NCBI GenBank assembly: GCA_946811695.1
Contig: OX328127.1
Span: forward strand, 49,181,774 to 49,245,773
Direction of reading: 5' to 3'
DNA: 64,000 nucleotides
Origin: Gonocerus acuteangulatus
Taxonomy: Eukaryota > Arthropoda > Insecta > Hemiptera > Coreidae
Within the stretch, counting starts at the first letter, position 1. Each line of letters opens with the position of its first letter. The position numbers and the translations under genes are program-made. This document shows positions 24,258 to 35,443 of the stretch, piece after piece. Under the pieces are notes generated by a model. The model saw nothing but the letters and a program-made list of their open reading frames with translations, did not search any database and had not been told where the DNA came from.

Positions 24258-25543
24258 GTCATTTTTATTCATTTTTCTCTCACATGAAACTGAACCTTCT
24301 AATGAGGACTACTGATTACAACAATTTCCGATTCTATGTATTTTGGTGTCAATACTCTCGTCCTATTGAGCGCAGAATCGTATATTTCAAAAAGACACGT
24401 TTATTTCCTTAGCTTACCTCTGTCTAACATGAGAGTCTATTATTATTTTGTTCAACATTAAAAAATATGACTAGTCCTCTTCTAAAATAAAAGCCTCAAT
24501 TTCTAAACTCTCTCCCCTCAAGCAAAGCATAGGTAAGTGAAAGTTATGTTTATTTAACATCTATAAGTTTTGAAACAATAATTGACTGGGGGCACTTGTT
24601 AGGGGACAAAATATGACAGCATGGTAAGTTATGTGCACTAATGGAGCCAAGGCAACAGACAGGCAGCACTGCGTTATATGTTTTGTTTTTAAGCCAGATA
24701 ATGTAAGAGCCTTCCTTATAAGGCTCTAAAAATTTATGTTTCTCTACCCCCCCCCCCCAAAAAAAAATCTTGTTTTTTAATTTCTGTCTGTAGACATCCC
24801 AGTCGAAATGTCGGTCAGAATCGCAGGAATCCTTCAATTTTAACAAAAATTTAAAAATGTATAACAGAGCTGAATTGCCTACTCGTATTTCTTTCCCTTT
24901 ATAAGTAAATCCTACTATCTGTGGATTGAAGCATTCTTAAATGCACACATGATATTTCTAGTCAACGTATATTTCGTGATATATGTATTTTCTCAATTAC
25001 GGAGCAATAATTACATTTTTTAAATATTATGAACTTTTTCTGATCGTAACAAATCAGAAATTTTTCTTCATTTAGAACGTCCAATGGTTCTACTATGCTT
25101 TTCCCCAAAACTATTTATTTTTAGTCGTACGAGAGAGCTATCCTTCTACCAACAATTTTACACATTCTTTTTCTAGTTTTAAATCCAATCGAATTTTATT
25201 CTCAAAGCGAAGTAAAACGTAAACACACCAATTATAAAAGCTCAAGCTCAAGGAACAATGTGGCTTCAATTTCAAACAAAGGAAAGGTACAAATCCCCTG
25301 GAAGCAGGCACCTGTAGGAACTACTCATTGCAGAAAGAGTTTATAATACAAATAATAGATTGAAATTCTTATCCGTGATATACGGAAAAAAAGCTTAGTT
25401 ATCAACATTTCTTGAAAGCTTTTTAAATGAAGAAATAACTTATTTTTTATATAAGTTAATAAAAAAGAATTTAACCTTTCTAAGACAATAGTTAGAATTT
25501 ATTATAATTACCAGAGTCAGGAGTATATTATTGAAAATAAAAG
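24258..25543. other. no recognised feature
   Basis: AT-rich, with a C-run and A-run at 24746-24768. No family match was found. Confidence 0.5.
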
Positions 25544-25588
25544 TCCGACTCGCAGGAACTGCGTTATCTTAGCGCGGTTCCAGTTCAT

Positions 25589-25770
25589 TTTTTTTTCTTC
25601 TTTTTTTACGGCTCATCTGCATCTAGGTCATTAGCGCCGACATCCAGGGTTTAACGAGGAATTTTACCAGCGAGCCGTGGGATGATAAAATTCCTGCCGG
25701 AGGTTGGGAATCGAACCCACCTCTCCCGCTTATGAATCCAAGGCGCTAGCCATTAGACCACGGGAGACCC
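25589..25770 (-). mobile_element. SINE B copy 1 (tRNA-Met-like head), nested
   Basis: On the minus strand the head reads TCTCCCGTGGTCTAATGGC (box A region) and GGTGGGTTCGATTCCC (box B), with a loop TTCATAA giving a CAT anticodon position. The body ends ATGACCTAGATGCAGATGAG and a poly-A tail. It is flanked by a 14-bp direct repeat with one mismatch, CGGTTCCAGTTCAT at 25575-25588 and CGGTTCCTGTTCAT at 25771-25784. The target is the helentron-like element, so the SINE is the younger insertion. Confidence 0.85.
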
Positions 25771-26849
25771 CGGTTCCTGTTCATATCCCTATTCTCATTT
25801 GAAAAGCATAGAATAGAAACAGATAATATTTTCCTCGGCCTTTGTTCAAAGGGTTTTATGGCTATACATGGGGTCGGGTCCGCCAGACCCTAGAAACCTC
25901 TTCTAGCGATACTTCATTTCATACGTTTCAATGAATTGGAAAATATCAAAAATTTTCACATATTCCTGTGTTCTTTTACTATAGTAATAATTCTGCAGAT
26001 AAAATCAATTAAAAAATAAAATAAAAAAACCAACAGCATAAAGGCAATTGAAAATATTCAAAAGACGTCAACGAATCTTTTTCTCTTGGCAAGCTATATT
26101 TCTAACAATGAATTGTTTTTCTTATTTTGTCTAATCTGTTTTATTGTAAAATACATTGTCCAACTATAAGCAATTAAAAAATAACAAGGAATAAAAACAG
26201 ACAAAAAGAACAGTTCGAATAAGCAAAATCAATTACTTTAATGTTTTAAGCACTTAATTCTCCGATTGACATCGCCTAATCAAACCTTTCATCAGAACCT
26301 TTTTTGTAGAGCATTTAGTAAGCTTTCTAATGGTATTCTTTCGTTTACCAAGATTCTCAACCTTTTTCGAGATATTAAGGAAAATATACAAAGTTACCAA
26401 AACTTTTTATGTCTGTTAATAAAATATTTTATTCTAACCCTTCCTTAACTCCAAACGTAACCAAAATTTCAACATATTAGTTTTAATGATAGTAAAACAT
26501 GCAGAAAATGTTTCAACTGAATCCCATGATTCTAAGTACCCAAACCAAAAACGGTACCCAAATCAAAAAGTATTTTTCCAATTTTCTCAAAAACGGTTAA
26601 AGCTATCGCCTTGAAAATAGTTTCATTCGTTTTCCTAGCCAAAGAAGCCTATAAAACGAGTACTTACAAGCTTATGAACTCAAAAAAGTAAGCGTTACGA
26701 TTTTTTTGCGCGAATTTCGCCCCAAACGCCATCTTTCAGTGGGCGGATTTTGCTGGTTAACGAACTTGACCTTTCAAATCGGGCGACAGATTTTTATACC
26801 AAATTCCATCAAAATCAGACCATTAGGGAGGCCAGAAATCCGCGAACAG

Positions 26850-26854
<5 letters not shown>

Positions 26855-26920
<66 letters not shown>
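26855..26920. repeat. (TA)n tract inside helentron-like element
   Basis: More than 30 TA units in the expected internal position of subtype 2. Confidence 0.95.
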
Positions 26921-26922
<2 letters not shown>

Positions 26923-27197
26923 AATTTTAAGCACCGTTATTTTCGGTCTCTAGGGGTTCTGAAACGCGAAATTTTCTAGTCGGCACTTCCGGATTGTTTC
27001 ATTGTATTAACCTTATAAGCGGGGTTCCTCCTTATCGTGGAGGGAGGAACCGCGCTAAAACGAATGTTATTCAATTTTATATATATTCCTTTCATTATAA
27101 CTCTGCTTCACTCGAATTGATAGAATTTGGTAAGAAGGGGCAATATGCAAAGAAGATGGTTTTAATCCTTTTACTTAGTACCTAAGAAAACCAATAT

Positions 27198-27315
27198 ACT
27201 GGTTCCCGTCAGTTACCAAAGTTAAGTAACTTCGGGCGTGGACAGTACCTGAATAGGTGACCGTCTACGAGCTGCTAATATCCTTGTTGTTAAAACGCCG
27301 TTAAAATTAAAAAAA
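27198..27315 (+). mobile_element. 5S rRNA-derived SINE-like sequence
   Basis: GGTTCCCGTCAGTTACCAAA, then GTTAAGTAACTTCGGGCG, then GTACCTGAATAGGTGACCG follow the order of 5S rRNA from about base 30 to base 95. This region holds the internal promoter (box A, intermediate element, box C). The 5' third of 5S is missing or unrecognisable. Downstream, CGCCGTTAAAATTAAAA and an A-rich tail match the tail of SINE A rather than any 5S gene. It is best explained as a 5S-derived SINE (SINE3-type head) or a retroposed 5S pseudogene, not a working 5S gene. Confidence 0.75.
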
Positions 27316-27329
27316 AAACAAAAAAAATC

Positions 27330-28744
27330 TAAGAAATTACGCCTGTAATAATGACTTAAATGGTAAACAGGACAAATGACGAGGGATTTCTTGAAGATTA
27401 CTGAGTAAGCTTGAGATAGCATTAGACAGAGCCTTTATTCTTACATGAACAATTTTTTGGGAGGGCGTACCACCGTATTTAACTTTAAACCCGTTTTAGC
27501 AGTAAGAATAGCATATTCGAACTTGTGTCTTACCAATGTGGCCAGTAGTTTAGCCGTTTGTCGGATCAGTTAATTTTAAGCTATCATAACAAGGAAAATT
27601 ATGAATCCGGTGTTTTCATATATTGAAATGTTATCATATGTTTACGTTTGTTTGAACTACATGAATTAAGACGAAATAATGTCCAGAAAAAGGTGACGCT
27701 CGTCGGATATTACGGCGACAGTATTGATTTGCCTAAATTTTTTTCAATCCAGCTATACGCTTTAAACATAAAAAAAAAATAAAATCACCAACGGATCGTG
27801 CTTTTTGATTAGAGCCTTGAAGACAAAAACATGGCGAAGATAGAGGAACTAACAGGCGTAGCAAAGCTATTCTCACGCAGCCCTGTCACCGACTAGATTG
27901 TCGGCGAGCGCAATGAACCGCTTCGACTCTTCAACTAAGTGTATCGAAATCGAAAGACATCACGTAACATTGTGCAACAGCAAACTCGTTACTTTATTAT
28001 ACGCTAATTGTCAGGATACGTAAATTTAAAACACAAGAAAAAATCATCGTAAAATAGCACGAGGCCACGCCCCACGTTCATTAACTTCGGTAATCAACGG
28101 AAGCTGGTTTCTTCAATGTGGCTACACATTTTTATTGATCAATTTCTTAAGTCACAGAGAACGTCGTATTCTTTCTGCAGAACTTCCTAGTTAGTGCGCC
28201 AACTGTCTCGTTTCCTATTTATCATCTGATTTCGTTTTATAAGAGTTATACCCGTTGTTATGGTACAAGAGCAAATAATATGCAATAAGAAAAAAAAAAA
28301 AAAAATAAGTCTATAACTCATTCATATTTCTTGGATAATGATATAAGGAGCTACACAGCTGACATTACCACATAATATGTCCTATTGAACAGTCTGTATA
28401 ATATCTGCCCATGGCGCTGTTTTTTATATAACATTCAAGAGGCTATTCACTCAATCCTATTATATTGTCCAAAATATCGCGATATTATACCATTGTTGCT
28501 CGTGGTCAACCAGTGGCCTTGGCCGGAAATGAGTAGGTAAAGGATAAGATCTTAAATGGTAAAGGAATTTTACTTGAAGTGGATTCCTTGGGATCCTAAA
28601 AGATAAATCCAACATACCGATACATAACTTAATTTCTATTTCTTTCAATATCAACGTTTATCTCCAAATATGGCAGATTGTTTGTAGTACTGTCCAAGTA
28701 CAGGTTATTATCTTTTTCAAGCAAAATAACGCTGATGCCAATTC
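27330..28744. other. no recognised feature
   Basis: It contains a poly-A run near 28290-28305. A GC-richer patch at 27800-28200 shows no motif I recognise. Confidence 0.45.
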
Positions 28745-28835
28745 TCCTTTCAATGCAAAACTCAACATCCCTTGTGGAAATCGAACCTCCAACTTTAGTA
28801 AAGGAATGTTCTTGCCTTAGCACTCAGAGTTATCG
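28745..28835 (-). mobile_element. tRNA-like SINE head (SINE A-related fragment)
   Basis: On the minus strand, GATAACTCTGAGTGCTAAGG (box-A-like) precedes GGAGGTTCGATTTCC (box B) at the right spacing. The spacing and bases resemble SINE A copy 1. No body or tail was identified, so it is a fragment or a degraded tRNA pseudogene. Confidence 0.45.
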
Positions 28836-29105
28836 CACCTTCAAACATAACATGGTTTACAATAAAAGGAAACTCAAGATACAATAACAAATCCTAGTCC
28901 TAAATGATAAAATTAGTTACTTAGTACTTAAAGCATATAGCATTGGGATATATAGTTGGGTCAGATGGGAGAGTATAAATAATAAATCTTTATTTCCGTT
29001 AACCCAAAGAAGAGTGGAAATAGGAACACATAGACATTTATGATTTAAATTTAAAGATTTTAGGAATAAATAAAATATCTGAATAAAACAGTTGTACAAT
29101 AAGCC

Positions 29106-29180
29106 TTTTTTTTTTTTTTTTTTTATTTTTTTTATTTTTTTTTTTTTAAGGCGTGTCAACCTTAGGGTCATTAACGCCAT
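29106..29180 (-). mobile_element. SINE B 3' fragment with long tail
   Basis: A ~42-base T-rich run is followed by AAGGCGTGTCAACCTTAGGG and TCATTAACGCC, matching the 3' end of SINE B. The head is missing. Confidence 0.6.
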
Positions 29181-29473
29181 CGAGTGAATGTTTTATTATA
29201 TTTTGTGGTGAAATATTTTCTTATTACTTTTGAATTTATTAAATGGTTAGAACAGCTTTTGAATTTTATTTAATTATTTATTATTGATTCTGGTTTATTT
29301 TGCTTACTGAGATTACTTGCAATATCATTTTCATTGGCAAATATAGATACAAACATACTCAAAATGTACACAAACACACATGGACACACCTACGCACATA
29401 CACAAACCCAGTTCCATTCAGCCTTACAAACATTAAACACACTCACCATTCGCTATCTGTTCAATTGTATGCT

Positions 29474-29840
29474 TTAGATTTTATTAATTAGTTCCGTTTT
29501 GTCTATAAAGTTTAATAGCTTTCTAACGTTATCAGCATCATCTCCAAGGATTTCATCCATGACGTCTGATAACATTAGCTCTTCTCTAATTGATTGATAT
29601 ATTCGGCATTCTGTAAGTAAGTGTTTTACTGTTACTTGAACGTTGCATGATTCACAGATTGGGGGCGGTTCTTTAGAAAAAAGGAATGAATGCGTTAATC
29701 TTGTATGCCCAATCCGCAATCGACTTACGGCAACTTCATGTTTTCTATTGATGCTGGGTGGGGTCTTCCAAGCTTTAACTGTCGATTTTATTTCTCTTAA
29801 TAAGCCTTTGTCATACAATATATTAAGTAAAACAAATTAA
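29474..29840 (-). pseudogene. 5'-truncated LINE ORF2 C-terminus (Jockey-like)
   Basis: A clean 114-codon ORF reads SRLRIGHTRLTHSFLF, followed by a cysteine-histidine motif, CESCNVQVTVKHLLTEC, and ends ILGDDADNVRKLLNFI. This is the characteristic C-terminal tail of LINE polyproteins that carry RNase H; the same LTRLRxGHTALTH signature is seen at 14050. The RT and RNase H domains are absent, as expected for 5' truncation during target-primed reverse transcription. The reading frame is intact, so this insertion looks younger than the LINE at 13275. A 3' UTR continues to about 29250 on the minus strand. Confidence 0.85.
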
Positions 29841-30049
29841 AGAAAAGTATGTTGGTAATTTGAGCAATGAGTTAGTTAGTTTGCGCCAGGAGTTATTTAG
29901 CGGAAAAAAAAATCTTTAGCTGCATAAAAGGGATGTTCTGCCAAGTAATTCTTAGATTTATTAGAAAACAACTTCTTCCTCCTCACTTAATTTCTTAGGT
30001 AATCAATTATAAAAAGTAAAATGTACTGTGGATGCCCAGTGCCATTAAA

Positions 30050-30640
30050 TTACATTGCCTTGTGGCATTGGACTATATATCCCCATTTTTTTTTATATAA
30101 CGTGAGGAGTTTTTTAATAATATATAAACTTTTAAAATATAGATGGAAGGTACTGTTAAAATGATATACGTGTTCCTCCTTAAGTTTAATATTTTCCGAA
30201 TCACTTTTTTTTCGTATTGTTAGGACTTCATTCACCCTTTTTGGAATTTCCCTATAAGCTAATTGGTACTCAAAAAGGCCATGATATGCATTTAGCAGGT
30301 CAGAAGTTTTCAATTGTTTGAGCATATAAACAGCTTTGTTGTTTTTGATTTTATGGCTTTAATTTGAGGTAACCAACTTTCTACTTATTGTAGTTTCTCA
30401 TCTTCTAGCTCTAGCCAGAAAAATATTTTTATTTTCAAACCATTTATACACGCAGTCAAAATCAGTTTTTCAAATAGTTTCGATAAACAAGAAAGAATTG
30501 CTACCGGTCTATAGTTTTCCTTAACATACTTATCCCTTTTTTTAAAAAATAAATTGGGCTAACTAGTGCAAGTGCTAATTGAGCTGGAAAAACGCCTTCT
30601 ACAAAAATTTGTTTATAATCCATGTTAGAGGCGTTTTTAT
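30050..30640 (-). pseudogene. decayed LINE RT domain (CR1/Jockey-like), internally deleted
   Basis: Reading the minus strand, EGVFPAQLALALVSPIYFLKK (30548-30605) and, after a frameshift, NYRPVAILSCLSKLFEKLIL (about 30460-30515) are the first RT motifs of non-LTR retrotransposons. A separate frame gives MLKQLKTSDLLNAYHGLFEY...VNEVLTIRKK (30190-30325), the thumb region that follows the palm. The catalytic palm with its YADD motif is missing between them, so an internal deletion has occurred. It lies on the same strand and upstream of the LINE tail at 29474, but that tail implies an RNase H that I cannot find in between. I therefore treat them as separate insertions. Confidence 0.7.
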
Positions 30641-30644
30641 CCAT

Positions 30645-31480
30645 TATATATAAATATATTCCATCTAAAATGAATAATACGAGTATGCTTATGACTTAAT
30701 TGAATAATTTGATCTTTCGATGCCCGTGCAACTCTCTCGGAAAAAAATAAAACCAGTTCAAAAATATCAAGAATGGGTTAGTGGGCGCATAATATCAATT
30801 ACGTAGCATATAAATCTAGGAAATATATTTTGCCATAACAGTTTGACAAGAAAATGCTCAGAAAATTAACAAGTAGCAATCCAAAACCACAGTTAAGCAT
30901 CCCTCATAAGGCCCTAAAAAAATTCCTGGAATGTGAAAAACGCAGATCCAAAAAAGGGGACAGGTTTACCCTTGGAAGTTACGGCCATGTATCTAGCTCC
31001 CCCATAGCTATAGAAGTACAGGCAGTGATGTGTCGTTGTCCTCATAGGGCATGTCCGTTCAAGGGGAGACACTTCATACACCTGGTACTCACTTAACCAC
31101 ATTCCTCTACTCCGAAGCCTCTAGTACGCCTGGAGTTGCTGCAGAATACCTGTCGTCACAGTACGAAAATCCCGAAGGTAGGAGAAAACCTACACTAACC
31201 TGCGGTTATTGGTGGACCATGTACATTAGGTGGTATTGTGGAAAAGTCAATCAGAGAACTACCTGCGGAGAAAAAGTGACGGAAAGAATATCAGGAGCTT
31301 GCAAGAGGAAGGGCGAGCTACAAATATATTTATTCTTTTTTTCTAGTAGGTTAAGGTATTATGAATCTGAGATTTCTAAATTTTAGCGCGCGACAAGTGG
31401 AATTAATTTAACAATTTTTAAATTGAATTTTTTGGCAGTAGTACTTTTTCTTTCAAATAGCGAAAAGTTGATACCTTATA

Positions 31481-31487
<7 letters not shown>
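30645..31487. other. no recognised feature
   Basis: Overlapping ORFs at 30854-31096 and 31051-31386 lack any family resemblance. The stretch 31000-31330 is somewhat GC-richer than its surroundings. Confidence 0.4.

Positions 31488-31535
<48 letters not shown>
31488..31535. repeat. 48-base poly-A run
   Basis: Uninterrupted A48. It is not preceded by a SINE or LINE 3' end that I recognise. Confidence 0.95.
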
Positions 31536-31538
<3 letters not shown>

Positions 31539-32084
31539 AAAAATTTAACGTTTAAGTTAACTATTCTTCTGTGATTTTATTATTACCTACTTCATGACTA
31601 AATATTAGCTTTTACTATTATTGGAACGTAAACGAAATTTAAAAACACCCGTTTTCATTGTTCGTCCTTTATTCTACTGATGTCAGCTGCCAGAAGTGGA
31701 AAAGTGTCAATTGCCTCCTAAGAAACAATAAGACGAAGAGTCATGTTCTCTTAGAGCGGCCTATTGAAGAAGAGCTAGTACAACGGGCAGTAAGTATATT
31801 CCTTCTTGTGAAGAGCATTCCCCATTATTTAAAAGCATGCATAAAAAGAAGAAATAGTGTAGTCGAAAAGTAATAAACATTATCTATATTTGTTTCTTAT
31901 AAGAGATTGTGTCATTTTAAAAGCTCGCTCAATTGATTAATTGGAAAAATAGAAATACCTTATGCATCAGCAATGTTTTTTCTATGCAGGAGAAGAAATC
32001 TCACCTGAAAAAATGAAGGTGTATGAACAAATATAATTTTCAAGAACCTTAAAAAAAAAATATTATGCACATCATCCAAAAATG

Positions 32085-33442
32085 TCCGATTCGCAGGAAC
32101 TGCGTCATCTTAGCGCGGTTCCGTTCTTATCTCTAGTGTTTATGAAGGCATAGAATAGAAACAGTAATTACTTTGTTTAGATCAATAGCGAAACACCTAT
32201 CCAAATGAAATCTCAAACAAACCAGTCTTGAAAGGTCTTGATTTACAATCTTACCTGTATGGGTCAGCTATCCCATAAGTCGGGCAAAAAGGCCTCCGCT
32301 CAGAGGCAATTGGAAACCCTTGGGATCTCTCTCTTTGAACGCTACATTTCTAACAATAAATTGATCTTCTTATTTTACTTAATCTGTTTTATTGTCAAAT
32401 ACATTATCTGACTATAAGCAATTTAAAAATAACAAGGAATAAAACAGACAAAAAGAACAGTTCGAATAAGCGAAATCAATTACTTTAAAGTTTTAAGCAC
32501 TTATTTCTCCGATTGACATCGCCTAAACAAAACTTTCATCAGAACCATTTTTGTAGAGCATTTAGTGAGCTTTCTAATGGTCATCTTCCGTTTCCCAAGA
32601 TTCTCAACCTTTTTCGAGATATTAAGGAAAGTATACAAAGTTACCAAAACTTTTTATGTCTGTTAATAAAATATTTTATTCTAACCCTTCCTAAACTCCA
32701 AACGTAACAAAAATTTCAACATATTAGGTTTAATGAATGTAGAACATGCAGAAAATGATTCAACTGAATCCCATAATTCTAAGTACCAAAATCAAAGAGA
32801 AAAAGAACAGTTCGAATAAGCGAAATCAATTACTTTAAAGTTTTATGCTCTTATTTCTCCGATTGACATCGCCTAATCAAAACGTTCTTTAGAACCATTT
32901 TTGTAGAGCATTTAGTGACCTTTCTAATGGTCATCTTCCGTTTCCCAAGATTCTCAACCTTTTTCGAGATATTAAGGAAAGTATACAAAGTTACCAAAAC
33001 TTTTCATGTCTGTTCATAAAATATTTTATTCTAAACCTTCCTTAACTCCAAACGTAACATAACTTTCAACATATTAGTTTTAATGAAATTAGAACATGCA
33101 GATAATGTTTTAAATGAATCCCGTGATTCTAAGTACCCAAACCAAAAACGGAATTCAAAAACTATTCTTCCAATTTTCTCGACAACGGTTAAAGCTATCG
33201 CCTTGAAAATGGTTTCATTCGTTTTCCTAGCCCAAGAAGCCTCTAAAACAAGTACTTACAAGCTTATGAACTCAAAAACGTAAGCGTTACGATTTTTTCT
33301 GCGCGAATTTCGCCCCAAACGCCATCTTCCAGTGGGCGGATTTTGCTGGTTAACAAACTCGACCTTTCAAATTGGACGACGGATTTTTGTACCAAATTTC
33401 ATCAAAATCGGACCATCAGGGAAGCCAGAAATGAGCGAACAG

Positions 33443-33516
<74 letters not shown>

Positions 33517-33572
33517 CGGATTGTTTCATTGTATCAACCCTATAAGCGGGGTTCCTCCCTATGGGGGATTAA
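32085..33572 (+). mobile_element. helentron-like element, subtype 2, copy c (3' hairpin truncated)
   Basis: The 5' end TCCGATTCGCAGGAACTGCG and the following TTAGCGCGGTTCC match copy b. Two internal units start at 32455 and 32805 (period about 350), as in copy a. The conserved GCTGGTTAACAAACTCGACC segment and a (TA)n tract follow. The 3' end stops at GGGGTTCCTCCCTATGGGGG, losing the second hairpin arm and the CTAA terminus. Confidence 0.65.
33447..33515. repeat. (TA)n tract inside helentron-like element
   Basis: About 34 TA units in the internal microsatellite position. Confidence 0.95.
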
Positions 33573-33574
33573 AA

Positions 33575-34427
33575 TATATAGACCACTGTTTTTTTTTTTG
33601 TTTTTTTTTTAATTTTCGTTTTTTCATATACCTATGTACTAGTATCATCTATTGTCAAACCTGATAATGTGGCTGATCGAAAAATCTGTAGCTCTAATAC
33701 ACATATATATTTTCAACGCATGACTGAAACGTTAATAAAGAAATTTAAATTTTAACATTTGAAGAAGAGATGAAACAGATACTTATTTTGAATATATGGT
33801 AATCATGTGCCGAATTTTGAGTTATTTATCCTATAGACGGATGTATGGTTACATCCCGTAACGATGATAGGTCATTCTAAGCGAAACGTCGGGAAGACAA
33901 GAAAGTCCGACTCGTAAAACCAACGTAATCAAATGTATATAATGGTTACCCCTGGTATGATTCGGAAGAGAATGTTTCGCTGTAAATAACACGAAACCAA
34001 CAACTCCGAAACTTTAAATATAATTTTCTCTGACTGAGGTGGTCATCGAACTTTCCGTCTAAACCCTTTTTAGCAGAAAATTATTACGTACTATGAGGCA
34101 TCCACCAAGTCTCAATTGATTTTCCATATATTTATCAAAATCCAAACAAACAAGTTCAAACCTGCCCCTCTTTGTTGGTAAAATTTTTTTGTGTAATACT
34201 TCTACCCCAAACGTATCTTTCTAAGGTAAGATGAATGTAAAACGAGTGAAAAATTGTCAACTCAATCTATTTTTCCCCTTTTTTCGAAAATGAGTGTAGA
34301 TATCGCCGGTCAATATTTATTAAAGTGTGGATATAAACATATAAAGAACGAAAAACTGTTTTCATTTCTACTGGGTAATAAACTCAACTTTGCGTCTATG
34401 TATATGTGTGTGTTTATATATATATAT
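33575..34427. other. mostly unrecognised; contains a hammerhead-like fossil
   Basis: Apart from the motif at 33861-33893 no feature was identified. Confidence 0.4.
33861..33893 (+). other. hammerhead-like / Penelope-associated motif
   Basis: CGATGA, then GGTCATTCTAAGC, then GAAACGTCGGG. In intact Penelope-associated versions the middle would form stem II, and GAAACGTC closes the core. Here the CUGAUGA box has lost a U and the stem is weakened, so it is a probable non-functional remnant. Confidence 0.4.
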
Positions 34428-34765
34428 CAGTCCCGTAACAGGCCACTAGGGCCCTGATACTAAAGAGAATAATATAGAGGTACAAATACTATAGAGGTAT
34501 CTGATTCATGACCATACGGCAAACTAGGGAGATAGTGTGGTCAGTACTATGCTCCGGCCGCCTGATTTCCCCCTTGGCCACTTCGACTAGTAGAGTCATT
34601 AGCACCCAAGGTACCTTTGGGTTGGCCTAGGGACGGTCAGGGAGTCCGAATTCAACCCATGAACGAAGACACTAGAAGAAAAAATCTTTAGTGCTTGCTC
34701 GGGATTTGAACTCAGGCCTCCAGCTTATTAGTCCAGTGCTCTACCACTGAGCTAACCTCGCCCCC
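34428..34765 (-). mobile_element. SINE C copy 2 (tRNA-Ile-like head)
   Basis: On the minus strand it begins GCGAGGTTAGCTCAGTGGTA (box A) and has GAGTTCAAATCCC (box B). The anticodon loop CTAATAA would give AAT (Ile). The body is nearly identical to the copy at 45531: TCTTCGTTCATGG, CTAGGCCAACCC, GGCGGCCGGAGCATAGTACT. It ends GGACTGATATATATA rather than in poly-A. Acceptor and T-stem pairing is poor, so it is not a working tRNA gene. Confidence 0.85.
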
Positions 34766-34790
34766 ATATATATATATATATATATATATA
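34766..34790. repeat. (TA)n microsatellite
   Basis: Twelve TA units abutting the head end of SINE C copy 2. Confidence 0.9.
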
Positions 34791-35000
34791 AATCCAGTGT
34801 TTGTCTAAACACAGGTAGGTCTTGATCCGGGGAGTACATTAGGATAGGTCTGAATCGTCTTTCAACTGTCTGTCTCTCTGTTTGTTCGTTCAAAAAATTC
34901 ACACAGTTTGTCAGATTTCGAACAAACTTAGAACACAGGTAGGTTTAGATCCGGGGAGTGGCATTGGCTAGTGCAAAATCATCTATCAACGGTTTATCTG

Positions 35001-35044
35001 TACGCCGTAAAGCGGAACACCAAGAAATAAAATAAATAAATAAA
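35001..35044 (+). mobile_element. 44-bp LINE 3'-end insertion with perfect target duplication
   Basis: TACGCCGTAAAGCGGAACACC followed by AAATAAAATAAATAAATAAA is flanked on both sides by GTTTATCTG (34992-35000 and 35045-35053). The sequence looks like a LINE 3' terminus and A-rich tail. It is therefore an extreme 5' truncation inserted into the subtype-3 element. Confidence 0.8.
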
Positions 35045-35233
35045 GTTTATCTGCCTGTTTCTTCCTTATACAAATTAAAACCCGACTTTGACCAAACTTT
35101 CCACAAAGGTCGGTCTTGATCTGGGGAGTATCATAGGCTGTTAACCCAAACACTTACAGATGTGCGTTATTAGATTTTAACTTTTAAGTACTGAGGCATG
35201 GTCCCTGGGACCTTATGGTAGCCATTTCCAGAA

Positions 35234-35235
<2 letters not shown>

Positions 35236-35301
<66 letters not shown>
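35236..35301. repeat. (TA)n tract
   Basis: TA repeats with one AAATA interruption, internal to the subtype-3 element. Confidence 0.9.
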
Positions 35302-35307
<6 letters not shown>

Positions 35308-35443
35308 GTATTGTGAACGAATTGTATTTTTTTCCATATTTTTGAGTTGAAACGTGGACTTTTCTCTTCAGCACTTTCTGAATACTGTCGATCTGTATTC
35401 CAAAGCGGGGTATCTTCCCCATGAGAGAGGAGCAAACGCGCTA

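Larger units (their letters stand above)
25544..27058 (+). mobile_element. helentron-like element, subtype 2, copy b
   Basis: It begins TCCGACTCGCAGGAACTGCG. TTAGCGCGGTTCC near the 5' end is inverted exactly at the 3' end as GGAACCGCGCTAA, and the last bases form CTAA after a hairpin (GGTTCCTCC...GGAGGAACC). Between them are one ~350-bp internal unit (from 26208), a conserved segment containing GCTGGTTAACGAACTTGACC, and a (TA)n tract. A SINE B is inserted near the 5' end. There is no coding sequence for Rep or helicase. The layout fits DINE/HINE-type non-autonomous helentrons by known structural criteria. Confidence 0.65.
34800..35443 (+). mobile_element. helentron-like element, subtype 3
   Basis: Repeated units contain CACAGGTAGGT(C/T)T, GATCCGGGGAGT and GTTTGTTCG-type blocks (near 34810, 34930 and 35105). 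These are followed by a (TA)n tract (35236-35301), then a 3' part ending in the hairpin GGGGTATCTTCCCC and CGCGCTAAT. The 3' terminus (GCGCTAA) is the same as in subtype 2, and the order of tandem units, TA tract, hairpin and CTAA is shared. The 5' boundary is uncertain because no inverted partner was located. Confidence 0.5.

Noticed and set aside
25690..25770. tRNA-Met or tRNA-Glu gene on the minus strand
   Set aside because: It is the head of SINE B with body, tail and target duplication.
27201..27290. functional 5S rRNA gene
   Set aside because: The 5' third is missing, several base changes are present, and it is joined to a SINE-type tail.
29474..30640. single LINE spanning both minus-strand pieces
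   Set aside because: The interval 29841-30049 and the piece before it show no RNase H, which the tail at 29474 would require; two insertions fit better, though this is not proven.
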